A DNA stretch of 55,088 nt from Arenicellales bacterium (lineage in GTDB: Bacteria; Pseudomonadota; Gammaproteobacteria; Arenicellales; JAHEKD01), in the NCBI GenBank assembly GCA_028284225.1, contig JANQSD010000025.1:1-55088 (forward strand), read 5' to 3'. Below the pieces are notes generated by a model. It did no database searches and was not told where the DNA came from. It saw only the letters and a program-made list of their open reading frames with translations. Numbering within the stretch: the stretch's first letter is position 1; each line of letters opens with the position of its first letter. The position numbers were made by a program, and so were the translations under genes. Positions 47,181-55,088 of the stretch are shown here, in pieces.

Positions 47181-48140
47181 TTAACTGAGGTTTTCAGCCA
47201 TGATGCATAGCAGCTCAAACAACACAGTCGCTCCGATTAAGGCCGTGCCGCCGGAAGAATCGAAAGGAGGTGATACTTCAACCATATCCGCTCCGACTAT
47301 ATTCCTGCCACGCAGTAACCGAATCATCTTTTGCACATCATAGCTATTAAAACCACCTATCTCGGGGGTGCCGGTTCCGGGCGCAAAGACCGGGTCCAGG
47401 CAGTCGATATCAAAGGTCACATAGCTTGCATCATTGCCGATGATTTGATTAGCTTGCTCCAATATCTGGTCCAGTCCCTGAGAAAAACAATCATCAATGC
47501 TGAACATGGTAACCCCTTGCTGCTGTTGCCATTGAAAATCGTTTTTGTCATAAAGACCGCCACGAATGCCAATCTGCACGTAGCGTTTAGGATCAAGAAC
47601 ACCTTCTTCTATGGCGCGTTTGAAAGGTGTGCCATGGGTAAACTTGTTACCTCCAAAGTAACTGTCCCAGGTATCCGTATGTGCGTCGAACTGCACCATG
47701 CCCAACGGGCCGTGCCGTTTAGCCAGCGCTCTTAAAATAGGCAGGCTGGTGAGATGATCACCGCCGCAGGAAAGCGGGGTAATTTGTTTGTCTATAACTT
47801 GACCATAAAAGCGTTCAATGCCTGCCAGGGCATCATTAAGATTTATCGGATTGACCGGTGAGTCACCGAGATCAACACAATTCACCAGTTCATAGGGGCT
47901 AATATCCAGTACTGGATGGTAACGTCGCATAAGCGCTGACATATCTCTTACCTGGCGCGGCCCATGACGTGCCCCAGGCCGGTTGGTGGTGCCGCTATCC
48001 CAGGGTACACCAATCAGGCCAATATCGACCTGATCGGCATTTGCAATATCAACATGCGGCAATCGCATGAAGGTGGCGATATCCGCATAACGAGGAATGT
48101 TTTCCGAGGGTAAAGGTTGATATTTAATTTGTTTGCTCAT
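47181..48140 (-). CDS. Ureohydrolase of the agmatinase family
   Basis: A 319-residue member of the arginase/agmatinase family with the binuclear manganese motifs GGDHLTSLPILRAL, QFDAHTDTWD and SFDIDCLDPVFAPGTGTPEIGG (here FDIDCLDPVFAPGTG). The C-terminal VGADMVEVSPPFD is typical of agmatinases and guanidinobutyrases. It would release urea from agmatine or another guanidino compound. Substrate cannot be decided from sequence. It heads a leftward run with the SDR and the MttB protein. Confidence 0.85.
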   Translation of the reverse strand: MSKQIKYQPLPSENIPRYADIATFMRLPHVDIANADQVDIGLIGVPWDSGTTNRPGARHGPRQVRDMSALMRRYHPVLDISPYELVNCVDLGDSPVNPINLNDALAGIERFYGQVIDKQITPLSCGGDHLTSLPILRALAKRHGPLGMVQFDAHTDTWDSYFGGNKFTHGTPFKRAIEEGVLDPKRYVQIGIRGGLYDKNDFQWQQQQGVTMFSIDDCFSQGLDQILEQANQIIGNDASYVTFDIDCLDPVFAPGTGTPEIGGFNSYDVQKMIRLLRGRNIVGADMVEVSPPFDSSGGTALIGATVLFELLCIMAENLS

Positions 48141-48247
48141 TATGGTTCAGTAATGTGTCAACGAGTTTGTACTATAACAATAAACAAGATTGTTAATCCA
48201 TGATTAAGTGTTACATGGCAAAATGGCAAAAAACTTGTGGAGTTATT

Positions 48248-48973
48248 ATGTTATTCAATCCGACTAAACAATTCATCCTACTGATGCTGGCAGTAGTGGT
48301 TTCAATGATGAGTATGACAATGGCCATTGCTGATGACAAAGGACGCTATATAACCGTTACTGGTAAGGGCGAGATTTCTGAAGTGCCGGATACAGCCTGG
48401 GTTTCAAGCGGTGTCAGTATACAGGCTGAAACTGCGGCTGAAGCGATGAAAAAGAATAATAAACTGATGGAACAAATCATTGAAGTATTTCTCGATGCGG
48501 ATATCGACAAAAAGCACATTCAGACATCTGGGTTTAATGTGCACCCTGTTTATGATTATTCGAAAAATTCAAAGCCACCTAAATTGGTTGGTTATCAGGT
48601 GAGCAACAATGTCACGGTAAAAGTCACCGACTTGGACAAGCTAGGGGATTTGCTCGATGATGTGGTCGAGTCAGGCAGTAATCAGATTTCCGGGATTCGA
48701 TTCGGTTTTGCCGATGATGAGGCATTATTAGATCAAGCTCGAAAAGCGGCGATAATCAATGCCCGAAAAAAGGCCGAGCTGTATGCTGATGCAGCAAATG
48801 TAGACGTGGCTGATGTCATTAGCATCAGTGAAAGCGGTGTCAGGTTTCCACAACCTGTTTATCATCGCGCCGAAATGGCACAAGCCAAGATGATGGACAG
48901 CTCGGTGCCGGTAATGAGCGGTGAACAGGAAATATCCGCATCGGTGACTGTTGTCTACCAACTGGAAGATTGA
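48248..48973 (+). CDS. SIMPL domain-containing (DUF541) exported protein
   Basis: A 241-residue exported protein starting at ATG 48248, supported by GGAG eight bases upstream (tgtggagttattATG). An earlier in-frame ATG at 48200 is less likely. A signal peptide (ending around MAIADDKGR) is followed by the SIMPL core: ITVTGKGEISEVPDTAWVSSGV, IQTSGFNVHPVYDY, GYQVSNNVTVKV and the late helix ARKKAELYADAANV. The family is periplasmic or outer-membrane associated; its biochemical role is not established. Confidence 0.85.
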   Translation: MLFNPTKQFILLMLAVVVSMMSMTMAIADDKGRYITVTGKGEISEVPDTAWVSSGVSIQAETAAEAMKKNNKLMEQIIEVFLDADIDKKHIQTSGFNVHPVYDYSKNSKPPKLVGYQVSNNVTVKVTDLDKLGDLLDDVVESGSNQISGIRFGFADDEALLDQARKAAIINARKKAELYADAANVDVADVISISESGVRFPQPVYHRAEMAQAKMMDSSVPVMSGEQEISASVTVVYQLED

Positions 48974-49028
48974 GCTTGCTCAAATATTGCTCGTAACAAA
49001 TGATAATTTGACCCTAATTCGAATAATT

Positions 49029-50339
49029 ATGATTCGCAAGATTACTTTCGTGCTGTCAATGACCTTTGTTTATTCTCTGAATCAACATGTTTTTGCAGAC
49101 AACTGGACGGCAAAAAATTCTGATCCCCAGAGGCTCGGCTGGATGGAGGGTTTTCCTCCCCCGATGGAGAAAAGAATTATGCAGCCGGATTCAAATTTTT
49201 TTAGTTTTCCGAAAATGCGTTGGACGGTATGCCACATTAGAGAGCTTTTACCGACAGAACAAATTAACAGAGGGTTAAATCCATCTGCGCCTTTTGAATA
49301 TGAGCTTGACATAGATTCGATTAACGCACTCTCATTTAGATTAATGGAAACTGATGAGGTGATGACATGGAAAGAGTCATTGAATGCTAACTTCACTGAT
49401 GGCATGCTGATACTGCATAAAGGTAAAGTTGTATATGAATACTATAATGGTTGTCTAACCGAGTCCGGCAAACATGGTGCCATGTCGATGACAAAATCGT
49501 TGACCGGCCTGTTAGCGGAGATTTTAGTTGTAGAAGGCACGCTTGATGATACAGCTCTTGTGTCATCGATTATTCCTGAACTCAGTGAGAGTGCGTTTGG
49601 AAATGCGACGGTAAGGCAGGTTATGGATATGACCACGGGTTTAAATTATAGTGAAGATTATTCTGATCCTAATGCTGACATATGGAATTATTCTGCTGCA
49701 GCAAGTCCATGGCCCAAACCAGCAGAATATTCAGGTCCCAATGGCTATTTTGAATATTTGCAAACAGTAAAGCCAAAAGGATCGCATGGCGATGCCTTTA
49801 ATTATATGACTATAAATACGGATGTTCTTGGATGGATAATTTCACGCCTCTCAGGCCAAGAAGTTACTGAACTTCTGTCCGAACGAATATGGAGTAAAAT
49901 GGGCGCAGAACTTGATGCCTACATGACAGTTGATGGCATCGGCATACCTTTTGCCGGTGGTGGTCTTAGCGCAGGATTACGTGATCTCGGGCGTATTGGA
50001 CAACTTATGCTCAATGACGGAGAAATCAACGGTAAGCGTTTGTTTGATCCAGTGGTTGTGGAGAATATTAAGAAAGGTGCAAATAAAGCGGCCTTTGCCA
50101 AAGCCGGTTACACAACACTGCAAGGCGGAAGCTATAAAAGCATGTGGTGGATCTTTCATAATAACAACGGAGCTTTTGCCGCAAGAGGTGTGCATGGCCA
50201 AACCATCTATATTGACCCCACTGCAGACATGGTGATTGTTCGTTTTGCATCGTTCCCGTTTGCGAAAAATGCTGATATTGATCCAAGTTCATTACCCGCT
50301 TATCAAGCAGTTGCAGATTACTTGATGTTAAAAAATTAA
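49029..50339 (+). CDS. Exported serine hydrolase, class C beta-lactamase/NylB-like
   Basis: A 436-residue serine hydrolase. The ATG at 49029 gives a signal peptide MIRKITFVLSMTFVYSLNQHVFA; a longer frame from 48951 overlaps the SIMPL gene. The nucleophile motif S-x-x-K is in SMTKSLTG, the tyrosine motif is FNYMTINTDVLGW, and the third motif appears as VHGQTIYIDP (HGQ in place of KTG). This pattern is close to 6-aminohexanoate-dimer hydrolase (NylB) and related esterases. A role in amide or ester cleavage in the periplasm is likely; substrate unknown. Confidence 0.85.
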   Translation: MIRKITFVLSMTFVYSLNQHVFADNWTAKNSDPQRLGWMEGFPPPMEKRIMQPDSNFFSFPKMRWTVCHIRELLPTEQINRGLNPSAPFEYELDIDSINALSFRLMETDEVMTWKESLNANFTDGMLILHKGKVVYEYYNGCLTESGKHGAMSMTKSLTGLLAEILVVEGTLDDTALVSSIIPELSESAFGNATVRQVMDMTTGLNYSEDYSDPNADIWNYSAAASPWPKPAEYSGPNGYFEYLQTVKPKGSHGDAFNYMTINTDVLGWIISRLSGQEVTELLSERIWSKMGAELDAYMTVDGIGIPFAGGGLSAGLRDLGRIGQLMLNDGEINGKRLFDPVVVENIKKGANKAAFAKAGYTTLQGGSYKSMWWIFHNNNGAFAARGVHGQTIYIDPTADMVIVRFASFPFAKNADIDPSSLPAYQAVADYLMLKN

Positions 50340-50466
50340 ATCGATTAACTTTGACATTGAAATTTAATATAACCACAGACATATTTAATTAACTGTTTAA
50401 AATCAACAGCCGTTCTACTCTGATCTCAATCCGCATGTGAGAATGGGTTCTGTGCCAGGGTTTTTA

Positions 50467-51384
50467 TTACAGTATCAAAAACAATACTGCCGTCACCGAT
50501 ATGTTTGAGATGATGGTTTGGAAGGTGATGATACTTGCCATGAGTTCGGCGTCTCCCCCTAGTTTGCGTGCCATGATGTATGCTGCTGAGGCTGTGGGGA
50601 TACTGGCGAAGATAACCAGTAAGTTACGTGTGCCTTGATCATTGATGAATATCAGGGCCAAGATCATCATTAATAGTGGTGAGATAAGTAATTTATTGAT
50701 CGAAGAATAGATAAGCGGTGTCTCAATTGATGCCAATGACCTTATTGTTAATCCGGCGCCTACTGCGAGGATAGCCAAGGGCAAGGCGCCGCGTCCGAAG
50801 ACAGCCAGCGTGTCACTGATAAAGACGGGGATGTTAATCTGGCTTAAATTGAGAGTTATGCCTATGACTGAGGTCAGTACTAGCGGGTTTTTTATAAGGT
50901 TGACGCCTATCTTGTGAATGGCACGACTACCCTGTGTATTGAAAGCAATAATAGTAATAATGTTTACTATGGTAATAAATAAGCCCACGATAAGTGCGGA
51001 TATGGCAAACATTTGTTCACCAAAAAGTTTGTCAGACAAGGCCAGCGCAATAAAGGTATTGTAGCGAATCGAACCTTGAAGAAATGATGTCCAAGGCGCA
51101 TGTGCCAGCTGTAAAAACTTTTTATCTACAAACCATGCGCATAGCGTGAGAATAAGGAAATAGGCCAATACCACCAGCACTAAAGAGCCTATTTCAAACT
51201 GTGAAAAGTCGGCGTTGATTAAGCGATATAAAATCAGTGATGGAAACAGTACAAAATATGTGAGTGATTCAGCAGCTCGCCAAAAGTCTTCGCTTAGAAA
51301 ACCTTTTCTCCTGAACAGATAACCGGCGACAACCAGAGCCAGCACCGGAAAGAGTGCTTCGAGTATGTGAGTTGCAATAGCCAT
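50467..51384 (-). CDS. AEC (auxin efflux carrier) family transporter
   Basis: A 305-residue integral membrane protein with about ten hydrophobic segments arranged as in the AEC/BASS-like fold. Typical segments are LEALFPVLALVVAGYLFRRKGFLS at the N-terminus, GSIRYNTFIALAL, and near the end ASIPTASAAYIMARKLGGDAELMASIITFQTIISN. Bacterial AEC proteins carry malate, malonate or amino acids. The gene is divergent from the ArsR-methyltransferase gene with 61 bases between, a layout that allows shared control. Confidence 0.88.
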   Translation of the reverse strand: MAIATHILEALFPVLALVVAGYLFRRKGFLSEDFWRAAESLTYFVLFPSLILYRLINADFSQFEIGSLVLVVLAYFLILTLCAWFVDKKFLQLAHAPWTSFLQGSIRYNTFIALALSDKLFGEQMFAISALIVGLFITIVNIITIIAFNTQGSRAIHKIGVNLIKNPLVLTSVIGITLNLSQINIPVFISDTLAVFGRGALPLAILAVGAGLTIRSLASIETPLIYSSINKLLISPLLMMILALIFINDQGTRNLLVIFASIPTASAAYIMARKLGGDAELMASIITFQTIISNISVTAVLFLIL

Positions 51385-51445
51385 GGATAGAGTTTATACG
51401 AATACATCCGTTATAATGCTTGCGTTGTAATGTTAATACAAAAAT

Positions 51446-52384
51446 ATGGATAAACTGCTGGGCGGCCTCAGAGCGGTTGCTGAACACACGAGGTTAAGAT
51501 TGTTGGCGATTTTGTTTCGTAATGAACTGACCGTCAGCGAGATCACTTATATTCTTGATCAAAGTCAGCCACGAGTTTCCAGGCATTTAAAATTAATGTG
51601 TGATGCTGGAATTCTTGACCGAATTCAAGAAGGGGCCTGGGTGTTTTATCGTGTTACGGACCGTGAGCCGGGCAGGCAGCTGTCGCAAGCTTTGATCCGG
51701 TTGCTTGATAGTGACGACTCGGTATTGCAGCGTGATGAAATACGTTTGCAGAATGTCAGGCAGGAGCACCGCCAACAGGCTGAATCGTATTTCCAGGAAA
51801 ATGCCCGGCAATGGGACCGGCTGCGCAGCCTTTATGTGTCTGAGCAAAAAGTTGAACAGGCAATGCTTGATGCGGTTGCGGAGATGAAAATTGAGGATTT
51901 ATTAGATTTGGGTACCGGCACTGGACGCATGCTGGAAGTGTTTGGCAGTGTTATTACCCGGGGAATGGGTATTGATATCAACCGCGAAATGCTGGCGATT
52001 GCTCGTGCTAAATTAGAAGAAAATCAACTGACGCATTGCCAGGTGAGGCAGGGTGATATACACAATGTTTCATTGCCTTCCGAATCCGTAGACTTGATCA
52101 CTGTGCATCATGTTTTACATTACCTTAATGACCCGGTCATGGTGGTTAATGAGGCTTCACGTTTGCTTAAGCCGGGTGGACGTATATTAATCGTGGATTT
52201 TGCACCACATAACATGGAGGTGTTACGTGAAGAGCAGGCTCACCGGCGCTTGGGTTTTGCTGATGAAGAAGTTACACAATGGTGTCAGAATACAGGTTTA
52301 GAGGTGATTAAAGTAGAACACCTGGAGGCGTCATCCAAATCTAATGCGTTGTTAACGGTGACGTTATGGGTGGCCACAAAGTAA
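51446..52384 (+). CDS. ArsR-family regulator fused to a SAM-dependent methyltransferase domain
   Basis: A 312-residue protein. Residues 1-85 form an ArsR winged HTH (RLRLLAILFRNELTVSEITYILDQSQPRVSRHLKLMCDAGIL). Residues about 130-312 are a class I methyltransferase domain with LLDLGTGTGRMLEV, the SAM-site acid in GIDINREML, and DLITVHHVLHYLNDP and LKPGGRILIVDF. Such fusions commonly control methionine or SAM-cycle genes, where SAM or SAH is the signal. No ArsR metal-binding CxC is obvious. Its stop overlaps the start of the nucleosidase-like gene by 19 bases. Confidence 0.87.
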   Translation: MDKLLGGLRAVAEHTRLRLLAILFRNELTVSEITYILDQSQPRVSRHLKLMCDAGILDRIQEGAWVFYRVTDREPGRQLSQALIRLLDSDDSVLQRDEIRLQNVRQEHRQQAESYFQENARQWDRLRSLYVSEQKVEQAMLDAVAEMKIEDLLDLGTGTGRMLEVFGSVITRGMGIDINREMLAIARAKLEENQLTHCQVRQGDIHNVSLPSESVDLITVHHVLHYLNDPVMVVNEASRLLKPGGRILIVDFAPHNMEVLREEQAHRRLGFADEEVTQWCQNTGLEVIKVEHLEASSKSNALLTVTLWVATK

Positions 52385-53196
52385 AAAGACATTTCGTTAT
52401 TGCTCATAGTCTGGAAGCCAAACCTGTAATCAAGCATTATGGGTTGGTCAAAAATAGCTCGCATCGTGCCTTCGAGGTATTTGAAAATGACCAGATAAAA
52501 CTAATCATCAGCGGTCAAGGAAAAGTCAATTGTGCGGCTGCGACTGCGTATTGTTATTATTTGAGTGATTCATTAGATGAACAAGTCTTATGGGTGAATC
52601 TGGGGGTTGCCGGTCATCCGCATTATCCAATCGGGAGCTTGTGGCGAGTCAACAAAACTATCGACTCGTCAACATCCAAGGCAATATTTCCGGTCAATGT
52701 TATACGTACTGTATCAATATCCGCAGCACCAGCAATTACTGTTGATAAGGCTGAGCGAGACTATGCGCAAGACAGCCTTTACGATATGGAGGTCAGTGGC
52801 TTTTTTCAGGCAGCGTCCCGTTTTACCAGCCTAGAATATGCAAGCAGTTTTAAAATCGTCTCGGATAATAAAGATCAGACAGTGGATAACTTCGATTCTG
52901 CTGCAGTGCCGACAATGATTGAAGCGCAACTAGCAACCATTGATGATTATCTGTTAGAGCTTGAGAATAATATTATAAATAACTTTAAATTTAATTTTCA
53001 AGATATTGAATTTAAAGAATTAATATTGAATAGTTATCAATTCACCCAGTCCCAGAGAATCCAGTGTGAGACATTACTGAATTCTCTGGCGGTACATCAG
53101 ATTAATTTGGATAAGACAGCATTACACCATACAAGTGCGAAGCAATTGTTAGACTCGTTATCTGATCGCCTAAGTCAAATAAAGCTAACGGTTTAG
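52366..53196 (+). CDS. MTA/SAH nucleosidase-like protein
   Basis: A 276-residue protein with the phosphorylase/nucleosidase pattern: FVIAHSLEAKPVIKHYGL, IISGQGKVNCAAATAYCYY, VNLGVAGH, and the catalytic-region SLYDMEVSGFFQAASRF followed by SFKIVSDNKDQTV. The DMExxGF piece is the usual ribose-binding/acid segment of MTA/SAH nucleosidases. The C-terminal 60 residues have no match that I know. It overlaps the ArsR-methyltransferase gene and is followed by one base before the radical SAM gene, so it may act on 5'-deoxyadenosine or SAH produced by SAM-using neighbours. Confidence 0.7.
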   Translation: MGGHKVKRHFVIAHSLEAKPVIKHYGLVKNSSHRAFEVFENDQIKLIISGQGKVNCAAATAYCYYLSDSLDEQVLWVNLGVAGHPHYPIGSLWRVNKTIDSSTSKAIFPVNVIRTVSISAAPAITVDKAERDYAQDSLYDMEVSGFFQAASRFTSLEYASSFKIVSDNKDQTVDNFDSAAVPTMIEAQLATIDDYLLELENNIINNFKFNFQDIEFKELILNSYQFTQSQRIQCETLLNSLAVHQINLDKTALHHTSAKQLLDSLSDRLSQIKLTV

Positions 53197-53197
53197 T

Positions 53198-54190
53198 GTG
53201 GTTGCTACTATCTATATAGAAGGTCAGATCGCTGATCATCCGCGTACTGAGGATATTATTCGCCGCTTTCCCAAAGCTGAGCGTATTATGTGTGAACGTT
53301 ATTCGCAGGTATTTAATCCCAAAGCCCAAAATTTTCGTGCCCAAAAACAAAATCCGGCCCTGATTTTAGCTAAAAAGCATAAAGGATTTGTACTGCCTAC
53401 ACCACCAGGCTACGGCGTAGGAGGGCAGCCGAATTATTATTTTTCACACATGCTTAATTGTATTTACGATTGCCGTTATTGCTTTTTGCAGGGCATGTAT
53501 AGTTCAGCGCATTATGTTGTATTCGTAAATTATGAAGACTTTGCCAGTGAAATTATTGAATATGCAGAACAGCAAAAGGACGAATCGCCCTGGTTTTTTT
53601 CCGGCTACGATTGTGACAGCCTGGCCTTTGAGCCTGTAACCGGATTTATCAATCACATGTTGAATGTGTTTAGTGAGATTCCGAATGCTCATTTGGAAAT
53701 CAGAACTAAAAGCACACAAATCCGTTGCTTATTAAATAGTAAGCCTTTGAGTAATGTTGTGGTGGCTTTCAGTTTTACGCCTGATGATTTTTCCAGGCGG
53801 TTGGAATTCGGTGTGCCTGCTGTAGACAAGCGGATTATGGCTATGCAGCAACTGCAACAACAGGGATGGTCTGTCGGGTTAAGATTTGATCCCATGATTA
53901 GCTATCATAATTATCAGCACAGTTATCGCGCCCTGTTTGAAAAAATATTTTCACGGCTTGACAGTGAGACCATTCATTCGGTTAGTATGGGTGGTTTCCG
54001 CATGCCGAAGAATTTTTTCAAAAAGATTAAAAAGCTATATCCCGAGGAGCCTCTATATAATCTTGCGATGGAAGATATTCAAGGCATGAGATGTTTGTCA
54101 GTCAGCGCAGAACAAGACATGTTTGAGTTTTGTAAAAAACAAATCTTAAGCTGGATACCGGAAACAAAACTATATTACTGCGATATATGA
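53198..54190 (+). CDS. splB: Spore photoproduct lyase-like radical SAM protein
   Basis: A 330-residue protein starting at GTG. The radical SAM cluster is C88, C92 and C95 (CIYDCRYC), and a further cysteine C139 (GYDCDSLAF) lies at the position of the hydrogen-donor cysteine of Bacillus SplB (C141), with its cluster at C91, C95 and C98. The spacing agrees closely. In Bacillus, SplB repairs spore photoproduct by radical chemistry. A non-sporing gammaproteobacterium would not use it for spores, so the substrate may be another thymine dimer lesion or different altogether. It is nested in a four-gene operon. Confidence 0.82.
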   Translation: MVATIYIEGQIADHPRTEDIIRRFPKAERIMCERYSQVFNPKAQNFRAQKQNPALILAKKHKGFVLPTPPGYGVGGQPNYYFSHMLNCIYDCRYCFLQGMYSSAHYVVFVNYEDFASEIIEYAEQQKDESPWFFSGYDCDSLAFEPVTGFINHMLNVFSEIPNAHLEIRTKSTQIRCLLNSKPLSNVVVAFSFTPDDFSRRLEFGVPAVDKRIMAMQQLQQQGWSVGLRFDPMISYHNYQHSYRALFEKIFSRLDSETIHSVSMGGFRMPKNFFKKIKKLYPEEPLYNLAMEDIQGMRCLSVSAEQDMFEFCKKQILSWIPETKLYYCDI

Positions 54191-54891
54191 AACGAGTTCT
54201 AGTGACAGGCGTTAGCCGTGGAATCGGCCGGGCAGTAGCAGAATCATTGCTGGCTGAGAATATGGCTGTTATCGGGACTTCCCGTGATCCACAGTCAATC
54301 AACATCAGGCACGAAAATTTTAAACCTGCTTATATGGATTTAGATGAGATTGTGGGTAATCCGGACTCTCTAAAGAGTTTGTCGCTTGAGGTGGGTCAAC
54401 CAGAAGCACTGATTTTAAATGCGGGACAAGGTCGCTTCGGCAGTTTGGAAGAATTTTCAGCCGGGCAGATTAATAGTCAAATACAGAAAAACCTGATTGC
54501 ACAAATCATCCTGGTCAGGGAATTTATCCAAACCTTCAAAAACCGGGGTAAGGGCGATATTATTTTTATTGGTTCAGAATCAGCCCTGGTTGGCGGCAAA
54601 ATGGGGTCGATTTATTCAGCGGCGAAATTTGGTTTGCGTGGATTCTCACAAGCCCTGCGACAAGAGTGTGCAAGCAGTAATATTAGAGTTGGCTTGATTA
54701 ATCCCGGTATGGTCGCCAGTTCATTTTTTGATGAGTTGTCATTTCAGCCGGGAGCTGCTACGGACAATAGTATTTTGCCTGAACAGGTGGCTGATATTGT
54801 GCTATTTATGCTTGCCAGTAAGCCTAATGTTGTATGGGATGAAGTTAATTTGTCGCCGTTAAAAAAGGTGATCGTAAAAACCCCAAGATAG
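54187..54891 (+). CDS. Short-chain dehydrogenase/reductase in the radical SAM operon
   Basis: A 234-residue SDR: TGVSRGIGRAVAESL at the N-terminus, LILNAGQGRFG, FIGSESALVGGKMGSIYSAAKFGLRGFSQAL with the catalytic YxxxK, and RVGLINPGMVASSFF. Its ATG overlaps the stop of the radical SAM gene as ATGA, so it is co-translated. The function within the operon is unknown. Confidence 0.87.
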   Translation: MKRVLVTGVSRGIGRAVAESLLAENMAVIGTSRDPQSINIRHENFKPAYMDLDEIVGNPDSLKSLSLEVGQPEALILNAGQGRFGSLEEFSAGQINSQIQKNLIAQIILVREFIQTFKNRGKGDIIFIGSESALVGGKMGSIYSAAKFGLRGFSQALRQECASSNIRVGLINPGMVASSFFDELSFQPGAATDNSILPEQVADIVLFMLASKPNVVWDEVNLSPLKKVIVKTPR

Positions 54892-54926
54892 CTACAAAAG
54901 ATAGTTAAATAATCGTCCAGAAGCTA

Positions 54927-54955
54927 TTGAATATTTAAGGGAAAATGACTAGAAT
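54927..54955 (+). promoter_or_regulatory. Promoter of the initiator tRNA gene
   Basis: TTGAAT (54927-54932) and TAGAAT (54950-54955) are exactly 17 bases apart, and the -10 ends 13 bases before the tRNA 5' end. Both boxes are close to consensus. Confidence 0.7.
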
Positions 54956-54968
54956 AGCCACTCGCTGA

Positions 54969-55045
<77 letters not shown>

Positions 55046-55069
55046 AATAAATGCGAAAAATAACTACGG

Positions 55070-55088
55070 CCCCGCAGCAGCGGGGTTT
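55070..55088 (+). terminator. Intrinsic terminator after the initiator tRNA (cut by the window end)
   Basis: CCCCGC (55070-55075) and GCGGGG (55080-55085) form a 6-bp G+C-rich stem with loop agca, followed by ttt at the window edge. It lies 24 bases after the tRNA. The T-run continues or not beyond the window. Confidence 0.8.

Noticed and set aside
48951..50339. Longer start for the serine hydrolase at 48951
   Set aside because: It overlaps the SIMPL gene, and the signal peptide begins properly at ATG 49029.

Overview
The window is a chromosomal segment of a gammaproteobacterium with moderate G+C. The evidence is the gammaproteobacterial order of the tuf-S10-spc-alpha ribosomal block, a gyrase subunit A closest in motifs to gammaproteobacterial GyrA, the mtaD-ubiG-mupP-yciK gene order familiar from Pseudomonas-like genomes, and a DsbC-type isomerase. 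I cannot name a genus. A full-length (non-pyrrolysine) MttB homologue, a malyl-CoA lyase/malate-CoA ligase cluster and a betaine-type N-methyltransferase would suit a marine heterotroph that handles C1 or methylated-amine compounds; this is inference.

Region 1 (1-13710) is the 3' end of tuf followed by the complete S10, spc and alpha operons, from rpsJ to rplQ, including secY, rpoA and the very short rpmJ. It closes with a strong intrinsic terminator. Region 2 (13750-23265) holds maeB, a BNR-type lipoprotein, dodecin, a lytic transglycosylase, dsbC, and the leftward operon mtaD-ubiG-mupP-yciK-like. Region 3 (23265-28613) holds gyrA, an N-methyltransferase, a GNAT acetyltransferase and a threonine synthase.

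Region 4 (about 28700-32750) looks like a decayed genomic island. It starts near a 3'-tRNA-like fragment and ends with a frameshifted FimB-type tyrosine recombinase remnant. Its cargo is a three-gene secreted set: a free-standing subtilase propeptide-like protein, a subtilase with no propeptide of its own, and a small secreted protein. Region 5 (33000-41180) is a collinear metabolic operon: malyl-CoA lyase, malate-CoA ligase beta and alpha, alanine-glyoxylate-type aminotransferase, MmgE/PrpD protein, aldehyde dehydrogenase and a LysR regulator. Together they would convert malate to acetyl-CoA plus glyoxylate and then glyoxylate to glycine.

Region 6 (41384-51384) is accessory: a GFA protein, a membrane-anchored LuxR-type regulator, a LysR regulator facing a small helical protein, RidA, an MttB-family methyltransferase, an SDR, an agmatinase-family ureohydrolase, a SIMPL protein, a NylB-like serine hydrolase and an AEC transporter. 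Region 7 (51446-54891) is a tight four-gene operon: ArsR-methyltransferase fusion, MTA/SAH nucleosidase-like protein, spore-photoproduct-lyase-like radical SAM protein and an SDR. The window ends with an initiator tRNA gene and its terminator.

The most interesting signals are: (a) two copies, at 20733-20909 and 26644-26819, of a 176-177 bp foldback element with about 19-bp terminal inverted repeats, each wedged in the same orientation between a SAM-methyltransferase gene and the next gene, one of them supplying the C-terminus and stop codon of UbiG; and (b) the split subtilase with its apparent propeptide encoded as a separate translationally coupled gene.
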